Made by a program: the position numbers and the translations under genes. DNA of 63,872 nucleotides. Origin: Sulfuricurvum sp. 17-40-25. GTDB lineage: Bacteria; Campylobacterota; Campylobacteria; Campylobacterales; Sulfurimonadaceae. Positions 19,197-28,361 of this stretch are shown here, one piece after another; within the stretch, counting starts at the first letter, position 1, and each line of letters opens with the position of its first letter. The notes below the pieces were generated by a model that was given only the letters and a program-made list of their open reading frames with translations, had not been told where the DNA came from and searched no databases. The DNA lies in assembly GCA_002282015.1 (NCBI GenBank), contig NCIJ01000005.1, positions 64,598-128,469 of the forward strand, written 5' to 3'.

Positions 19197-20627
19197 ATGA
19201 ATGATCAAAAAAACATGCTAAAAATGCATGTTAATACAGGTGTTAAACTCTCTATGATACTCGCATTAGCAATGACGCTTTCAACCGATGCTAAAGCTGC
19301 AGACTGGCTGTTTCTTCAAGGTACTCAACCCGAGACCGTTGCTCCAAAAGGAGTTATTGTCCCTTATCGTAATCATATGCCAAAGATATGGGGATTTGTT
19401 CAAGCAAACTACATGGTTGATGATACCAAAATAGCTGTAAGTCCCACGGGATATACAACCACCCCTTTTGGCTTACTCAATCCTGATGTCTAAGATCAAT
19501 CCGGATTCAACCTATTTCGTGCCAGACTTGCTGCAAGGGGAATGGCAGACGATGAAAATCTCGTCGACTACTTTGTTATGACGGAGTTTGGAAATAACGG
19601 CGTAACAAATCCAGCTGGACACAGTGACAAAGGAACGTATCTTACGGATGCTTCCGTTACTTTAAAACATGTTCCAGGTGCAAAAGTGCGATTAGGTATG
19701 TTCAAATACCCAGGTAGTGAGGAGGGTTTACAAGCAGTTTTTGTCTCCCCTTATATGAACTTTACCACCATGACCGATCAGCTACTGCTTGAACGTTCAG
19801 CCAGCAAAGTTGGAGCAGCCCAAACGGGAGCTGCAGCTGGCGGTGCATTAACAACACACTATGCTGGTACTGCAAGCGGTCCAGTAGGAGCATTTAGAGA
19901 TACAGGGGTACAGATTTTTGATACCCTGGATGTTTCAAAAGACTGGAAAGTCAGTTATGCCTATATGTTGGGTAACGGGACGGGGGTTTCATTAGAAACC
20001 TCCGATAAACAAAGAACCCATTATGGTTATCTTGCCCTAGAAGAAGAATTTGGTGCTGGACGAGGTTACTATACCGAATCCATGAAGTTTTATATCTGGG
20101 GTATGAAAGGTACGCGAACACTCCTATCAGGAACAGGACAAACTCCTACTATCACTGGAAACTTAACGCCAAAAGAATTTGATCGTAATCGATACGGACT
20201 AGGGATGACCTACTATCGTGATGGTCTCCGATTTGAAGCTGAGCTTACAAAAGCTGAGGGAATGATTTTTACCGGAGCAAAAGATACAAGCAGTGATCCT
20301 GCTGTTGTAGACTGGGATTTCCAATTTGCAGCGGATAAGTCCAACAAAGCCGATGGTGGTTACGTTAATCTGCAATATGAAATTGTCCCGAAAAAATTTG
20401 AGGTCTTCGGTCGCTATGATTGGATGAGTCGTTTGACCAATGATGAAAAAGGTCAACGTGATTTCACAACAACGACACTTGGCTGCTCATACCGTTTAAA
20501 AGGCTCAACACGTATTGATTTCAACTATGCGATGCGTGAAGCAAAAGCTCCAGGTAATTCAGCTGCACAATTAGTACTTGATAATATGGGTGATCGATAC
20601 GGCGTCATGGTGACGGCAGAATTTTAA
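19197..20627 (+). pseudogene. Outer-membrane porin gene interrupted by an in-frame TAA
   Basis: One continuous frame of 477 codons is broken only by TAA at 19491-19493. The first part (98 residues) has a signal peptide (LSMILALAMTLSTDAKAA) and mature N-terminus; reading on in the same frame gives DQSGFNLFRARLAARG and then the rest of a beta-barrel porin ending in the aromatic residue Phe (MVTAEF), as barrel insertion needs. Together the parts give about 475 residues, a normal size for phosphate-selective O/P-like porins. A single base change (for example CAA to TAA) explains it. Downstream codons show no decay, so the stop is recent, read through, or a sequence error. A DsrE-like gene follows by 20 bp. 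Confidence 0.75.
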
Positions 20628-20647
20628 TTAACGATAAAAGGATACAT

Positions 20648-21124
20648 ATGAAATCAAAAACATTAGCACTATCACTCTTAACATTGCTTGTCTCTTCTTT
20701 GCCTCTTCAGGCTGGAGAGAATGCCAATAAACCGGTAAGAATTGTCTATCAATGTGACGTTCCAGATGATAAAAACGTTGATCTCATGATCAATACACTC
20801 AACAATGTTGTTAGTTACTATCAAAAGAATTTAACCGATTACGAAATTGATGTTGTTGCATTAGGACCATGTCTGCAGTATTTTATGAAGGACTTTAAAG
20901 ATACTGGCTTTGTAGAAATGCCCTATACTCAACCAACACAAGCACGTTTGAAAACATTGGTAGCTACCTCTGGGTATATTAATCTGCTTGCTTGTCAAAA
21001 TACCATGGAAAAGAAAAATGTAAAACCTGAACAGTTACTTGATATTGTCAAGACAACACCAGCCGGTGTTATAAAAGTCATAGAGGACCAAGCAAAAGGT
21101 TACTCATACATCAAAATACAATAA
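20648..21124 (+). CDS. Secreted DsrE-family protein (copy 1)
   Basis: 158 residues with a cleavable signal peptide (LALSLLTLLVSSLPLQAG). The mature part has the DsrE/DsrF-like fold pattern: IVYQCDVPDDKNVDLMINTL at the start, VVALGPCLQYF, and the family Cys in NLLACQNTMEKKN. DsrE-like proteins handle sulfur via this Cys in cytoplasmic sulfur transfer; here the signal peptide puts it in the periplasm. It follows the interrupted porin by 20 bp with a clear ribosome site. It is related to the products at 22416 and 22887 by the segment ACxNTMExK. Its exact role is unknown. Confidence 0.78.
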   Translation: MKSKTLALSLLTLLVSSLPLQAGENANKPVRIVYQCDVPDDKNVDLMINTLNNVVSYYQKNLTDYEIDVVALGPCLQYFMKDFKDTGFVEMPYTQPTQARLKTLVATSGYINLLACQNTMEKKNVKPEQLLDIVKTTPAGVIKVIEDQAKGYSYIKIQ

Positions 21125-21136
21125 CGTTCGATCCAT

Positions 21137-21159
21137 ATAACAGAGGTTTTCTCTGTTAT
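21137..21159 (+). terminator. Hairpin after the DsrE-like gene
   Basis: A perfect 9-bp stem (ATAACAGAG/CTCTGTTAT) with a 5-base loop lies 13 bp after the stop at 21124. It has a T-rich loop but no T-run after the stem, so it is a weak or factor-assisted terminator candidate. Confidence 0.45.
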
Positions 21160-21162
21160 CCC

Positions 21163-21277
21163 ATTGGTATACAACACCGTCGAGGCAATAATTCTCCTAA
21201 GATTTGTCAAGTTACATTTGCATTGCTCCCCTGCAATATTAATACTAATTTCATTCTCGGCGGTGCTGTATGCTAAT
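21163..21277. repeat. Imperfect inverted repeat between convergent genes
   Basis: Arms of 22 bases at 21163-21184 and 21256-21277 pair at 21 of 22 positions if G-T wobbles are allowed (four differences from perfect complementarity, all transitions). About 71 bases lie between the arms and contain a smaller hairpin (ATTGC...GCAAT). This 339-bp gap (21125-21463) between convergent genes has no protein-coding frame that I can support. The structure could be a folded RNA or the remains of a small repeat element. Confidence 0.5.
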
Positions 21278-21454
21278 CAATACTGGATTACTTAATCACT
21301 AAATACAATTCTTACCAATAGGTCCACTTTTATTCATAGTATTTAGCATCCGATAGTTGTCTATGTATAGTAGATATATTAATTATTAATGATGGAGAGG
21401 ATTTTATTCTTGCAGTAATTATGAAATGGGATATAAAACGAATAATTTTATAGC

Positions 21455-21473
21455 TACGGAGATTTACTCCGTA
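21455..21473 (-). terminator. Terminator-like hairpin overlapping the DUF302 stop
   Basis: A perfect 7-bp stem (TACGGAG/CTCCGTA) has the DUF302 gene's stop codon in its loop. On the minus strand it is followed by an AT-rich stretch with only short T-runs. It marks the likely end of the sox-linked minus-strand group. Confidence 0.45.
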
Positions 21474-22381
21474 ACAGATTTTAGAACTTCTTCAAAATCT
21501 TTTTGTGCTTGCAATAAAGCCTCTTTTCCATCAGGATCTGTGATGTGTGCACTGCTGATCCAATTATAGACACTTGGGAAACCCATTACGATTTCATTTG
21601 AACCTTTTACCTTATAGATCATCAGAGAACATGGAGCAAATGTTCCAGCTTCTGGTCGTGTATTGGCAACTGTATTAATGACTTTAAGTTTACAAATAGA
21701 ATACGTATCATAAAAATCAAACGGACTTGGTGATACATCCTCATTGACATATAAATTATAATCAGTGAAGTTTGAGAGTATAAATCCATATGGCTTCAGC
21801 CCCTCTTCTACCAACATTTCAGTACCGCCCTTATCACTTTCCCAATTTGCTGAGTCAGTAGGTTTGACATAACGGGTCAATAAAGGTGCTTCGGGTGGTA
21901 AAGCAGGCTGTGTTAACGTAATTGTAGCCGTTGGAAGTGCTTTTTTGAGTGTTGCTAGAACTTCTTTTTCAATCAATGCAAATTCAGGTGCATTAAATCC
22001 GGCAATTTTTTGCATCGCTTCTGCTGTTAATACAGATACATAAAAGTTTTTATCATTGTTACGCTGATAAATACCAAAACCCATTGGAATAAAAATACCA
22101 GCATCCGTATGGGCTCGCACTAATGACTCAGTAAGTTTTTTATGAAAAACTGTCAATAAATTAAATTGAGTAAAATCACTTTTACCAAACTGTTTTAAAA
22201 ACGGACCATTCATATCCGTGTTAGAAGAAATAACAAAGCCGTTTGCTTCGAGCTCTTTTTCTATGATTTTTGCATTAATCTTTCCATCTGCATTTGCAAC
22301 ACTGAATATACGTATATCACCTGCTGCATGCAAAGCAACTATTCCTAGCATTAACCATGCTAATAGCATTATTTTTTTCAT
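21464..22381 (-). CDS. Periplasmic protein with two DUF302 domains
   Basis: 305 residues from the ATG at 22381, chosen because GGAG precedes it at 7 bp and a signal peptide follows (MLLAWLMLGIVALHAAG); in-frame codons further up lack both. Two similar halves are visible: ELEANGFVISSNTDMNGPF...FNLLTVFH near residues 40-80 and LKPYGFILSNFTDYNLYV...YDTYSICKL in the second half, each with the DUF302 pattern. DUF302 proteins often occur near sulfur-oxidation genes, but their reaction is unknown. Last gene of the sox-linked group, 34 bp after a DsrE-like gene. Confidence 0.78.
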   Translation of the reverse strand: MKKIMLLAWLMLGIVALHAAGDIRIFSVANADGKINAKIIEKELEANGFVISSNTDMNGPFLKQFGKSDFTQFNLLTVFHKKLTESLVRAHTDAGIFIPMGFGIYQRNNDKNFYVSVLTAEAMQKIAGFNAPEFALIEKEVLATLKKALPTATITLTQPALPPEAPLLTRYVKPTDSANWESDKGGTEMLVEEGLKPYGFILSNFTDYNLYVNEDVSPSPFDFYDTYSICKLKVINTVANTRPEAGTFAPCSLMIYKVKGSNEIVMGFPSVYNWISSAHITDPDGKEALLQAQKDFEEVLKSVTE

Positions 22382-22415
22382 TTTAACTCCTGTTTTTAAA
22401 TTTAACTTCCAATAA

Positions 22416-22877
22416 TTATCGTATAGGCATATACGCATAACCTTCGTTTTGCAGATCAATCAATCCAATGGTTGAAGTCACTACAGGTGTCACAAAATCA
22501 TAAATATTCTCATTTGCAATTTTGAGATGATTCATACCTGCTTGACAAATATAAAACTTGACATGGTAATTCTCTACTGAACTTTTGAGTCTTTTTTCAA
22601 GTGATTCACGTTCTGATATTAACTTAGTATCATCTTTATAAGGTGAATTCGATAAGTCCTTGATAAAAAATTTATACGCATCACCATGAATAACTACTGC
22701 TACCTCAAGTTCTTGCATATTGCTTTGATAATAATCTTTATTTTTGACCATTCCGATAAGAACTTTTTGCTCAAATTCTTTTAGATCTCCAATGGTCAAA
22801 TCAAAAACAACTTTTTTCAATCCCTCTTCTGCATTAAGACACATTGATAAAATCAAAACCAATAACCATTTTTTCAT
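22416..22877 (-). CDS. Secreted DsrE-family protein (copy 2)
   Basis: 153 residues with a signal peptide (WLLVLILSMCLNAEE). The fold pattern follows the other two copies: VVFDLTIGDLKEFEQKV, ELEVAVVIHGDAYKFFI, a Cys in KFYICQAGMNHLKI, and a similar C-terminal end GLIDLQNEGYAYMPIR. The conserved Cys is kept, but the NTMExK segment after it is altered. It lies 9 bp after the third copy, in the same transcriptional unit. A sulfur-carrying or accessory role in the periplasm is inference. Confidence 0.72.
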   Translation of the reverse strand: MKKWLLVLILSMCLNAEEGLKKVVFDLTIGDLKEFEQKVLIGMVKNKDYYQSNMQELEVAVVIHGDAYKFFIKDLSNSPYKDDTKLISERESLEKRLKSSVENYHVKFYICQAGMNHLKIANENIYDFVTPVVTSTIGLIDLQNEGYAYMPIR

Positions 22878-22886
22878 TCTATCTCC

Positions 22887-23321
22887 CTAGGGTCTAATAT
22901 ATGTCGAACCGGACTTAACCCGTTCAATTATCTCTACAATGCCAGCTGTAACAATTTCAGTACCTTCTATCAGCTCAGTGGGTTTGATTTTTTTGGTTTC
23001 CATCGTATTGCCACAAGCCACAAACTTCACATCGTATTGCATCAGCGCTCTCACACGAATAGAAATATCTTTTTCACTTTCTAACAGTGCTCTTATCCCA
23101 TGATAGTAAGCAACAATTTCCATTTCAACGTTCTCAGGACCATAAAATTTCAGTACATTATTGGCTGAGCTCAATACATGGTTTATCGCTTCATCATCCC
23201 CGGAAACGATCGAAAAAATAATCTTACGTGGATTATCAATCGCCGGCTTTGGCTGTGCGAATTGCGTTTCACCGTAAGCTGTCAAACATAACAGTAATGT
23301 CATAAAAAACTTTTTAATCAT
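22887..23321 (-). CDS. Secreted DsrE-family protein (copy 3)
   Basis: 144 residues with a signal peptide (FFMTLLLCLTAYGE). It has IIFSIVSGDDEAINHVLSSA, EIVAYYHGIRALL and the family Cys in KFVACGNTMETKKIKPTEL, almost the same as the copy at 20648 (ACQNTMEKKNVKPEQL). The end GIVEIIERVKSGSTYIRP resembles the other copies. It lies 34 bp after the metallo-hydrolase gene. Three related secreted DsrE-like proteins near one sox cluster suggest duplication with shared function. Confidence 0.75.
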   Translation of the reverse strand: MIKKFFMTLLLCLTAYGETQFAQPKPAIDNPRKIIFSIVSGDDEAINHVLSSANNVLKFYGPENVEMEIVAYYHGIRALLESEKDISIRVRALMQYDVKFVACGNTMETKKIKPTELIEGTEIVTAGIVEIIERVKSGSTYIRP

Positions 23322-23355
23322 TTAATTTTCTCCCCTATAATCATACACACTATTG

Positions 23356-24261
23356 TTACTGCTCCCATTCTAACATACGGTACGCTGCATCAACATTTCC
23401 ACGGTGTAATGTATCATACATTTTGAGGGTTTGATAGGTTGGCATTGCTATTTTATGGACGCTTTCATCAATCCCTGTTCCAGCAGCAATAGCGGCCCGG
23501 ACTTGTACGCGCATATCTATAAGATAATCATACGTCATATCCATGGCTTTTTCATCGGTTCGAAACCCATGTCCACCAACTATAGTCGTTGCATTCAATG
23601 TTTTGAGGTCATCCAATGCCTCAATCCAACCATTTATATCTCCATCTCTCAATGAAAGAACACGATCATTAAAAACCAAGTCACCGGCAAAAAGTACTTT
23701 TAATTTGGGCAAAAATACAACTAGATCTTTATCACTGTGCGCTTTTTTGGGCATAAGGCGCAGTTGTATTTCTTGATCTCCGATTGTAAGTGTTTTATTC
23801 TCGCTTATGAATTGTGTAGGCCGAGTCGGAACCGTCATGGCGTACGCTTCTGGAGAGATATGGGTTTGGATTCGGGAAGGAGAATCAATGCTAGCATTAT
23901 GAATAAAGTCATCCGAACCCAAAACCATAACTCCCGTTTGCGTGAAGTATCCGTTTCCTAACCAATGATCATCATGAACATGGGTATTGATCACCAGTTC
24001 AACAGGCAATGGTTTGATTTTTTGCATCGCTTTGTATGCCGCATCGGCATACAAGTACGAAGAGCCACTGTCGATCACGACATAGCTCTTTTTGGTATCG
24101 ATATAACAGGAGTTAGACATGTTGCCATTATTGCTCTTATTCATCGCTTCAGGTTCCCCAAAAAAACAGGTGACATCAGGGGTGAGGCGCTGAGGCTTGA
24201 GATCAAACTCAAACCCGCTCAACGTGCTTAGAAAGACAAGTAATGGCAACATCCAACGCAT
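23356..24261 (-). CDS. Secreted metallo-beta-lactamase-fold hydrolase (SoxH-like)
   Basis: 301 residues with a signal peptide (MLPLLVFLSTLSGFE). The zinc motif is NTHVHDDHWLGNGYF (HxHxDH), then KKAHSDKDLVVF (His), FAGDLVFND (Asp) and VGGHGF (His). This set is that of binuclear-zinc MBL hydrolases. Similar proteins called SoxH lie at the end of sox operons and are not essential for thiosulfate oxidation in Paracoccus; their substrate is unknown. It follows the porin gene by 10 bp in this group. Confidence 0.82.
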   Translation of the reverse strand: MRWMLPLLVFLSTLSGFEFDLKPQRLTPDVTCFFGEPEAMNKSNNGNMSNSCYIDTKKSYVVIDSGSSYLYADAAYKAMQKIKPLPVELVINTHVHDDHWLGNGYFTQTGVMVLGSDDFIHNASIDSPSRIQTHISPEAYAMTVPTRPTQFISENKTLTIGDQEIQLRLMPKKAHSDKDLVVFLPKLKVLFAGDLVFNDRVLSLRDGDINGWIEALDDLKTLNATTIVGGHGFRTDEKAMDMTYDYLIDMRVQVRAAIAAGTGIDESVHKIAMPTYQTLKMYDTLHRGNVDAAYRMLEWEQ

Positions 24262-24271
24262 GTTTTATCCC

Positions 24272-25777
24272 TTAGAACAGGTAGTTAACTTCAAAACGAT
24301 ATTCGTTATATGAGTTATTGTCTACTACAGTGCCAGCTGAAGGCTTAGCATCAATGGTTGCGAAACGCACTTTAAACTCGGTATTCGGTACCGCTTTAAA
24401 TGTTTGCCATGCATCCACATGGAAAATGTTACGGTCTGTAAAATCGGTAGATTTTGCAGCCACTTTAGCATCATCGAAATTCATATCAACATAGTCAGCC
24501 GCAATTTTCAATCCAGGAACCACTCCTGCTTTTCCGAAATCATACGCTGCTTTTACCATCCACGACTTGGTATTTGCAATCCAGTTCAGTTGCGCCATTG
24601 AACGAGTATATCCTCCCGTCGGGAACCCACGCCATGGAGCAATAATATCAGCATCATCAGAGACTTTTGAATATCCTGCCATTAATTCCAGCGGACCGTT
24701 AGCTGCTACCAAACGACCCATGAGGATACTACCATCAGCACTTTTTGCATTAGTATAACTACCAGCAGCAGTATTGTAAGCTGCGCCTGATTTATCTCTC
24801 CCTAAAGAACCATTCAAAGATGCACCGCCAATAGCACCCGCGCCATCATCCATTTGATTTAGATAACGAATTCCCGGTGTCAATGTCCACTTATCCCCAA
24901 GAGCGATTTGGTAATTTGCTTCTAGAATTGCCGTGTTCACAAAACCATCCAATCCAACATATTCACCATGTAGCTTTAAATTAGGGATAGATGTATTATC
25001 AACCGTCGCCAAAAGCATTTCAGGATTTAGATCTTCACCTACACTATTGATATTTTTAGTTGATAACCCTTTGTGAACACCAGAATCATCATTTCGATTG
25101 TACTTCTCAAATGCAATCAAACTGTGAAATGTTTGGTGATCGCGAAGTTTTTGTGACATGATATAGCCGGCACGTAGTTTCGTGTTAGGAATATCTTTGT
25201 TTTCAATCACTGCCGCTTCAAACGTGTTAGGAATAAATTTAGTGTCATTGGATGCCAGCATAACACTGTCGATCATTTGGCGACCTACTTTTACGTCTGT
25301 TTTGCCCGCTTTGTATTCACCATAGGCTTCGGCGAAGACACCGATATTACCTTCTGATCCATCTGCACGGGTGTGGTACGTATCTTTTCCTGATTTTCCG
25401 TAGTTTGCTGTAGAGCTAAATCCATCTTTATTGTCACCTAAAACTTGCGTCACTCCATAAAAACCAACCGTTGCACCAAATCCTTTGTAAAACCCGGTTT
25501 TATAGACCAAACTTCCACCCAAGCCCCACATCTTATTATCAGCTGTTGTGCCATCATTTTGATTATCCCAATCCCAAAAAAACGAGTTTGAACGTAGACG
25601 TCCATACACGTCACCCTCAGTGAACATTTCAGTGAATGAATTGACATCGCCCGGTGCTTTGGTATACTCAACTTGATAATTGCCTTTGACAACACGATCT
25701 TCAGATTTAAGTGCATGCGCCGACGTAGCGAATAAACATGCAGCTGCTGCTGCAATACTAAGATTTACTAATTTCAT
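24272..25777 (-). CDS. Outer-membrane porin, OprD-like
   Basis: 501 residues with a signal peptide (LSIAAAACLFATSAHA). The mature protein has repeated aromatic/charged beta strands, VKVGRQMIDSVMLASND near residue 155, typical of OprD-family porins of this phylum, and ends in Phe (YRFEVNYLF). Its place directly after soxB suggests uptake of a sulfur substrate or other anion across the outer membrane; this is inference. It is a different family member from the interrupted porin at 19197. Confidence 0.85.
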   Translation of the reverse strand: MKLVNLSIAAAAACLFATSAHALKSEDRVVKGNYQVEYTKAPGDVNSFTEMFTEGDVYGRLRSNSFFWDWDNQNDGTTADNKMWGLGGSLVYKTGFYKGFGATVGFYGVTQVLGDNKDGFSSTANYGKSGKDTYHTRADGSEGNIGVFAEAYGEYKAGKTDVKVGRQMIDSVMLASNDTKFIPNTFEAAVIENKDIPNTKLRAGYIMSQKLRDHQTFHSLIAFEKYNRNDDSGVHKGLSTKNINSVGEDLNPEMLLATVDNTSIPNLKLHGEYVGLDGFVNTAILEANYQIALGDKWTLTPGIRYLNQMDDGAGAIGGASLNGSLGRDKSGAAYNTAAGSYTNAKSADGSILMGRLVAANGPLELMAGYSKVSDDADIIAPWRGFPTGGYTRSMAQLNWIANTKSWMVKAAYDFGKAGVVPGLKIAADYVDMNFDDAKVAAKSTDFTDRNIFHVDAWQTFKAVPNTEFKVRFATIDAKPSAGTVVDNNSYNEYRFEVNYLF

Positions 25778-25808
25778 TTAATCTCCTCAGAATAAATTTG
25801 AAACTGCG

Positions 25809-27575
25809 TTAGCAACTTTTAGAGCCCTTCTTAGGGCAACCACAATCGTAATCTAGAATGTTAACATTACTGTTACCGCTTATATCGACCTTTTTTTGTT
25901 TTCTTATATAACCAGCAGTTATATCATAAACTGGTCGTGTCAACTTATCATTTAAGTTTGTACCTGCATTTTGCAGGTTTCCGCCCCATGATGACACTTT
26001 GTAAATCTTACGGTCATCCAGTGGTTTACCTTTCACCATGATATTCGTGATACGTTTCCCCGTCGGAGCCCCAACCTTAATATCATACGTCACACCGCCA
26101 AGACGGCTCATGTCACCACCTTGTTGGTATAATGGGTTAGCATTGAAAACATTGTCCGCAATGTCTTCTAAAACATTTCGTATTTGTTTTCCACCCATCT
26201 CAAAAGTATAAACATTTGGATACGTAATCGCTGTCATATCGTATACATTGTCCATCGTAATGGCTTCGCCACCTAAAACGGTAGTCCCCCAACGATATCC
26301 TGGAGTAAACGATATGTCCGAATCCATAGCGTCCATAATCGAGTCATTGATCAACTCATCAAATGGAGAGTGAAAGGTATCGCGTTTGTATAAGATGTTT
26401 TTGGTGACACCCAATATCTCACTAAACTCTTTTTCATGCGGAGCATAAAGAGAATTGACCAAATCAACACCCTCTGGATCAGCAGGGATGAGATTGGCTG
26501 CCACTGGGATAAGTTTATACTCATACCCTTTTACTCTATGGTTTTGGATATCGATATCCAAACGTCCAACGTATTTACCGTGGCTTCCTGCAATAATAAT
26601 TACCGTACCATTAACAACTGTCGGTTTTGGTGATGGATCATGAGTATGGCCGCTTAGGATAAAGTCGATCCCCTTGACCTGACGCGCAACCTCTTGGTCA
26701 ACACTGAAACCATCGTGTGATAATAAAACCACACAATCTACTTTTTCTTCTTTACGTAATTTATCAACATACGTCTGAAGCGTATCAAGACGTAATCCAA
26801 AACTCCACCCTTGGGTAAACTCTTTTGGATTGGCTGTTGAGGTAAATGGAAATGATTGACCGATGATACCGATTTTAGCACCACCACGCTCTTCGATCGT
26901 GTAGGGTTCAAAAATCAGCTCTTCATAATCATCCGCAAATGAATCATCCCCAACAATATTTTGAGAAATAAATTTCCCTTTGAGCATTTCGATGAGTTCA
27001 CGTACCCGTTTTTTACCGTACGTAAATTCCCAGTGACCGACCATTACGTCTACGCCTAGGTAATTTTGTGCTTTGACAATCGCTTCACCCTCTGTTTTGA
27101 GGGCAAGGCCTGTTCCTTGCCATGTATCCCCTGAATCCAGAAGCAATACATTGTCAGCGCCACGCTCTGTTTTGACATGGTTGATGAGGGTTTTCATGTG
27201 AGCGATCCCCCCCATTTTCCCAAATTTATGGGCTAACGTGTCAAAATTCATAAACGTATCAAAATAGGCGTCCAAGGTTTTACCCTTCATCCCATAGTGT
27301 TTCAAAAACGACTCACCGCATAAGAACCCCGGAGTTCCTGTGAGGTTTGGAGCTGAAATCAATGTCGAAGGCTCACGCCAGTACATAGGCTTGATATGCG
27401 CATGCAAATCACAGATATGCAGTAACGTCACCTTTCCTTTTGCATTAAATCCGTAAATATCTTTTAATCCTACTTGATCAAGACGCGTAGGTGTTGGTGC
27501 TGCTGCTCCAAGGGTCGGTAATCCGATTCCTAATGCCGCAGCTATGTGAAAAAAGTCTCTTCGTGATACATCCAT
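25809..27575 (-). CDS. soxB: Thiosulfohydrolase SoxB
   Basis: 588 residues. A twin-arginine signal (SRRDFFHIAAALGIGLP) exports the folded protein. The calcineurin-like/5'-nucleotidase domain shows DLHAH (residues 56-60), DSGDTWQG, VGHWEFTYGKKR and LSGHTHDPSP, which bind two manganese ions. SoxB removes sulfate from SoxY-bound S-sulfonate in thiosulfate oxidation. It lies 9 bp after soxA in the cluster XYZAB. Length fits the family. Confidence 0.97.
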   Translation of the reverse strand: MDVSRRDFFHIAAALGIGLPTLGAAAPTPTRLDQVGLKDIYGFNAKGKVTLLHICDLHAHIKPMYWREPSTLISAPNLTGTPGFLCGESFLKHYGMKGKTLDAYFDTFMNFDTLAHKFGKMGGIAHMKTLINHVKTERGADNVLLLDSGDTWQGTGLALKTEGEAIVKAQNYLGVDVMVGHWEFTYGKKRVRELIEMLKGKFISQNIVGDDSFADDYEELIFEPYTIEERGGAKIGIIGQSFPFTSTANPKEFTQGWSFGLRLDTLQTYVDKLRKEEKVDCVVLLSHDGFSVDQEVARQVKGIDFILSGHTHDPSPKPTVVNGTVIIIAGSHGKYVGRLDIDIQNHRVKGYEYKLIPVAANLIPADPEGVDLVNSLYAPHEKEFSEILGVTKNILYKRDTFHSPFDELINDSIMDAMDSDISFTPGYRWGTTVLGGEAITMDNVYDMTAITYPNVYTFEMGGKQIRNVLEDIADNVFNANPLYQQGGDMSRLGGVTYDIKVGAPTGKRITNIMVKGKPLDDRKIYKVSSWGGNLQNAGTNLNDKLTRPVYDITAGYIRKQKKVDISGNSNVNILDYDCGCPKKGSKSC

Positions 27576-27584
27576 TCTAAGTCC

Positions 27585-28358
27585 TTAACGCTTCAGGCCA
27601 GGGATCTGCATAGGATTCCCTTTGGCTTTATGAGCAACATATACTTCAAGACCGACCATCTCTTTTGAACCTAACGGTAATTCAGCCAATAATGCATTTT
27701 TCATACATTGTTGCATTCGTTTGTCCAATGTAACCATCGCGCTTTGTGTCATACGATACGCAGGCCATGTTGCAGCTGATGCTGTCTCACTAGATCCTAA
27801 ATCAGGAAGTGCTTGCATACGCAGGCGTGATCCTACGATATCAGCACTGTGACAGCTGTTACATGAAAGACCACGTCCGCCGCGGCGTTCTTCAAATATT
27901 TTCTGTCCAAGCGCTACCATCTCTTGCATCTGCTTATTTGCTTTTACATCAATGTTTATCTTTTTATCATTTGCCAATGATTTGACATATGCAGACATTT
28001 TTACCATTTCTTTGCTTTCAAGCTTTGGAATAGCTTTTCCTTGATCTGCCGCTGCCATCTGAAGTGATTGAGACAATGTCACTACTTTACCTGCCGCTTT
28101 TACCAAACGAGGGAAGCCAGCGACTGTTACCGGTAAATCTTTTACTTTTATCCCAAGCATCTTGGCATAAGCTTCTTGTCCGATCAGAGCATTAAATAGC
28201 TCTTCACCTTCTGCCACATCCATAGCAGCAGGATTGTTTTCCAACATTTCAGCATACATCGCTTTATCAGCAGCATTCATACTCATTGATTCTTCGGCAT
28301 TTAATATACCGCACAATGCAAGTGAGAATAAAGCTGTACAAATAGAAAGTTTACGCAT
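27585..28358 (-). CDS. soxA: Cytochrome SoxA, single-haem form
   Basis: 257 residues with a signal peptide (ICTALFSLALCGILNAE). Only one CxxCH occurs (Cys166-His170, LSCNSCH). The active-site pair is present as Arg214 and Cys218 (KRMQQC), the spacing known for Arg247/Cys251 of the Paracoccus enzyme. The N-terminal domain has no haem motif, so this is a monohaem SoxA. With SoxX it couples thiosulfate to SoxY and passes electrons to cytochrome c. It follows soxZ by 3 bp. Confidence 0.95.
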   Translation of the reverse strand: MRKLSICTALFSLALCGILNAEESMSMNAADKAMYAEMLENNPAAMDVAEGEELFNALIGQEAYAKMLGIKVKDLPVTVAGFPRLVKAAGKVVTLSQSLQMAAADQGKAIPKLESKEMVKMSAYVKSLANDKKINIDVKANKQMQEMVALGQKIFEERRGGRGLSCNSCHSADIVGSRLRMQALPDLGSSETASAATWPAYRMTQSAMVTLDKRMQQCMKNALLAELPLGSKEMVGLEVYVAHKAKGNPMQIPGLKR

Positions 28359-28361
28359 AAT

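Noticed and set aside
22382-22459. Longer DUF302 start at 22459
   Set aside because: It overlaps the DsrE-like gene and would put 26 residues before a clear signal peptide.
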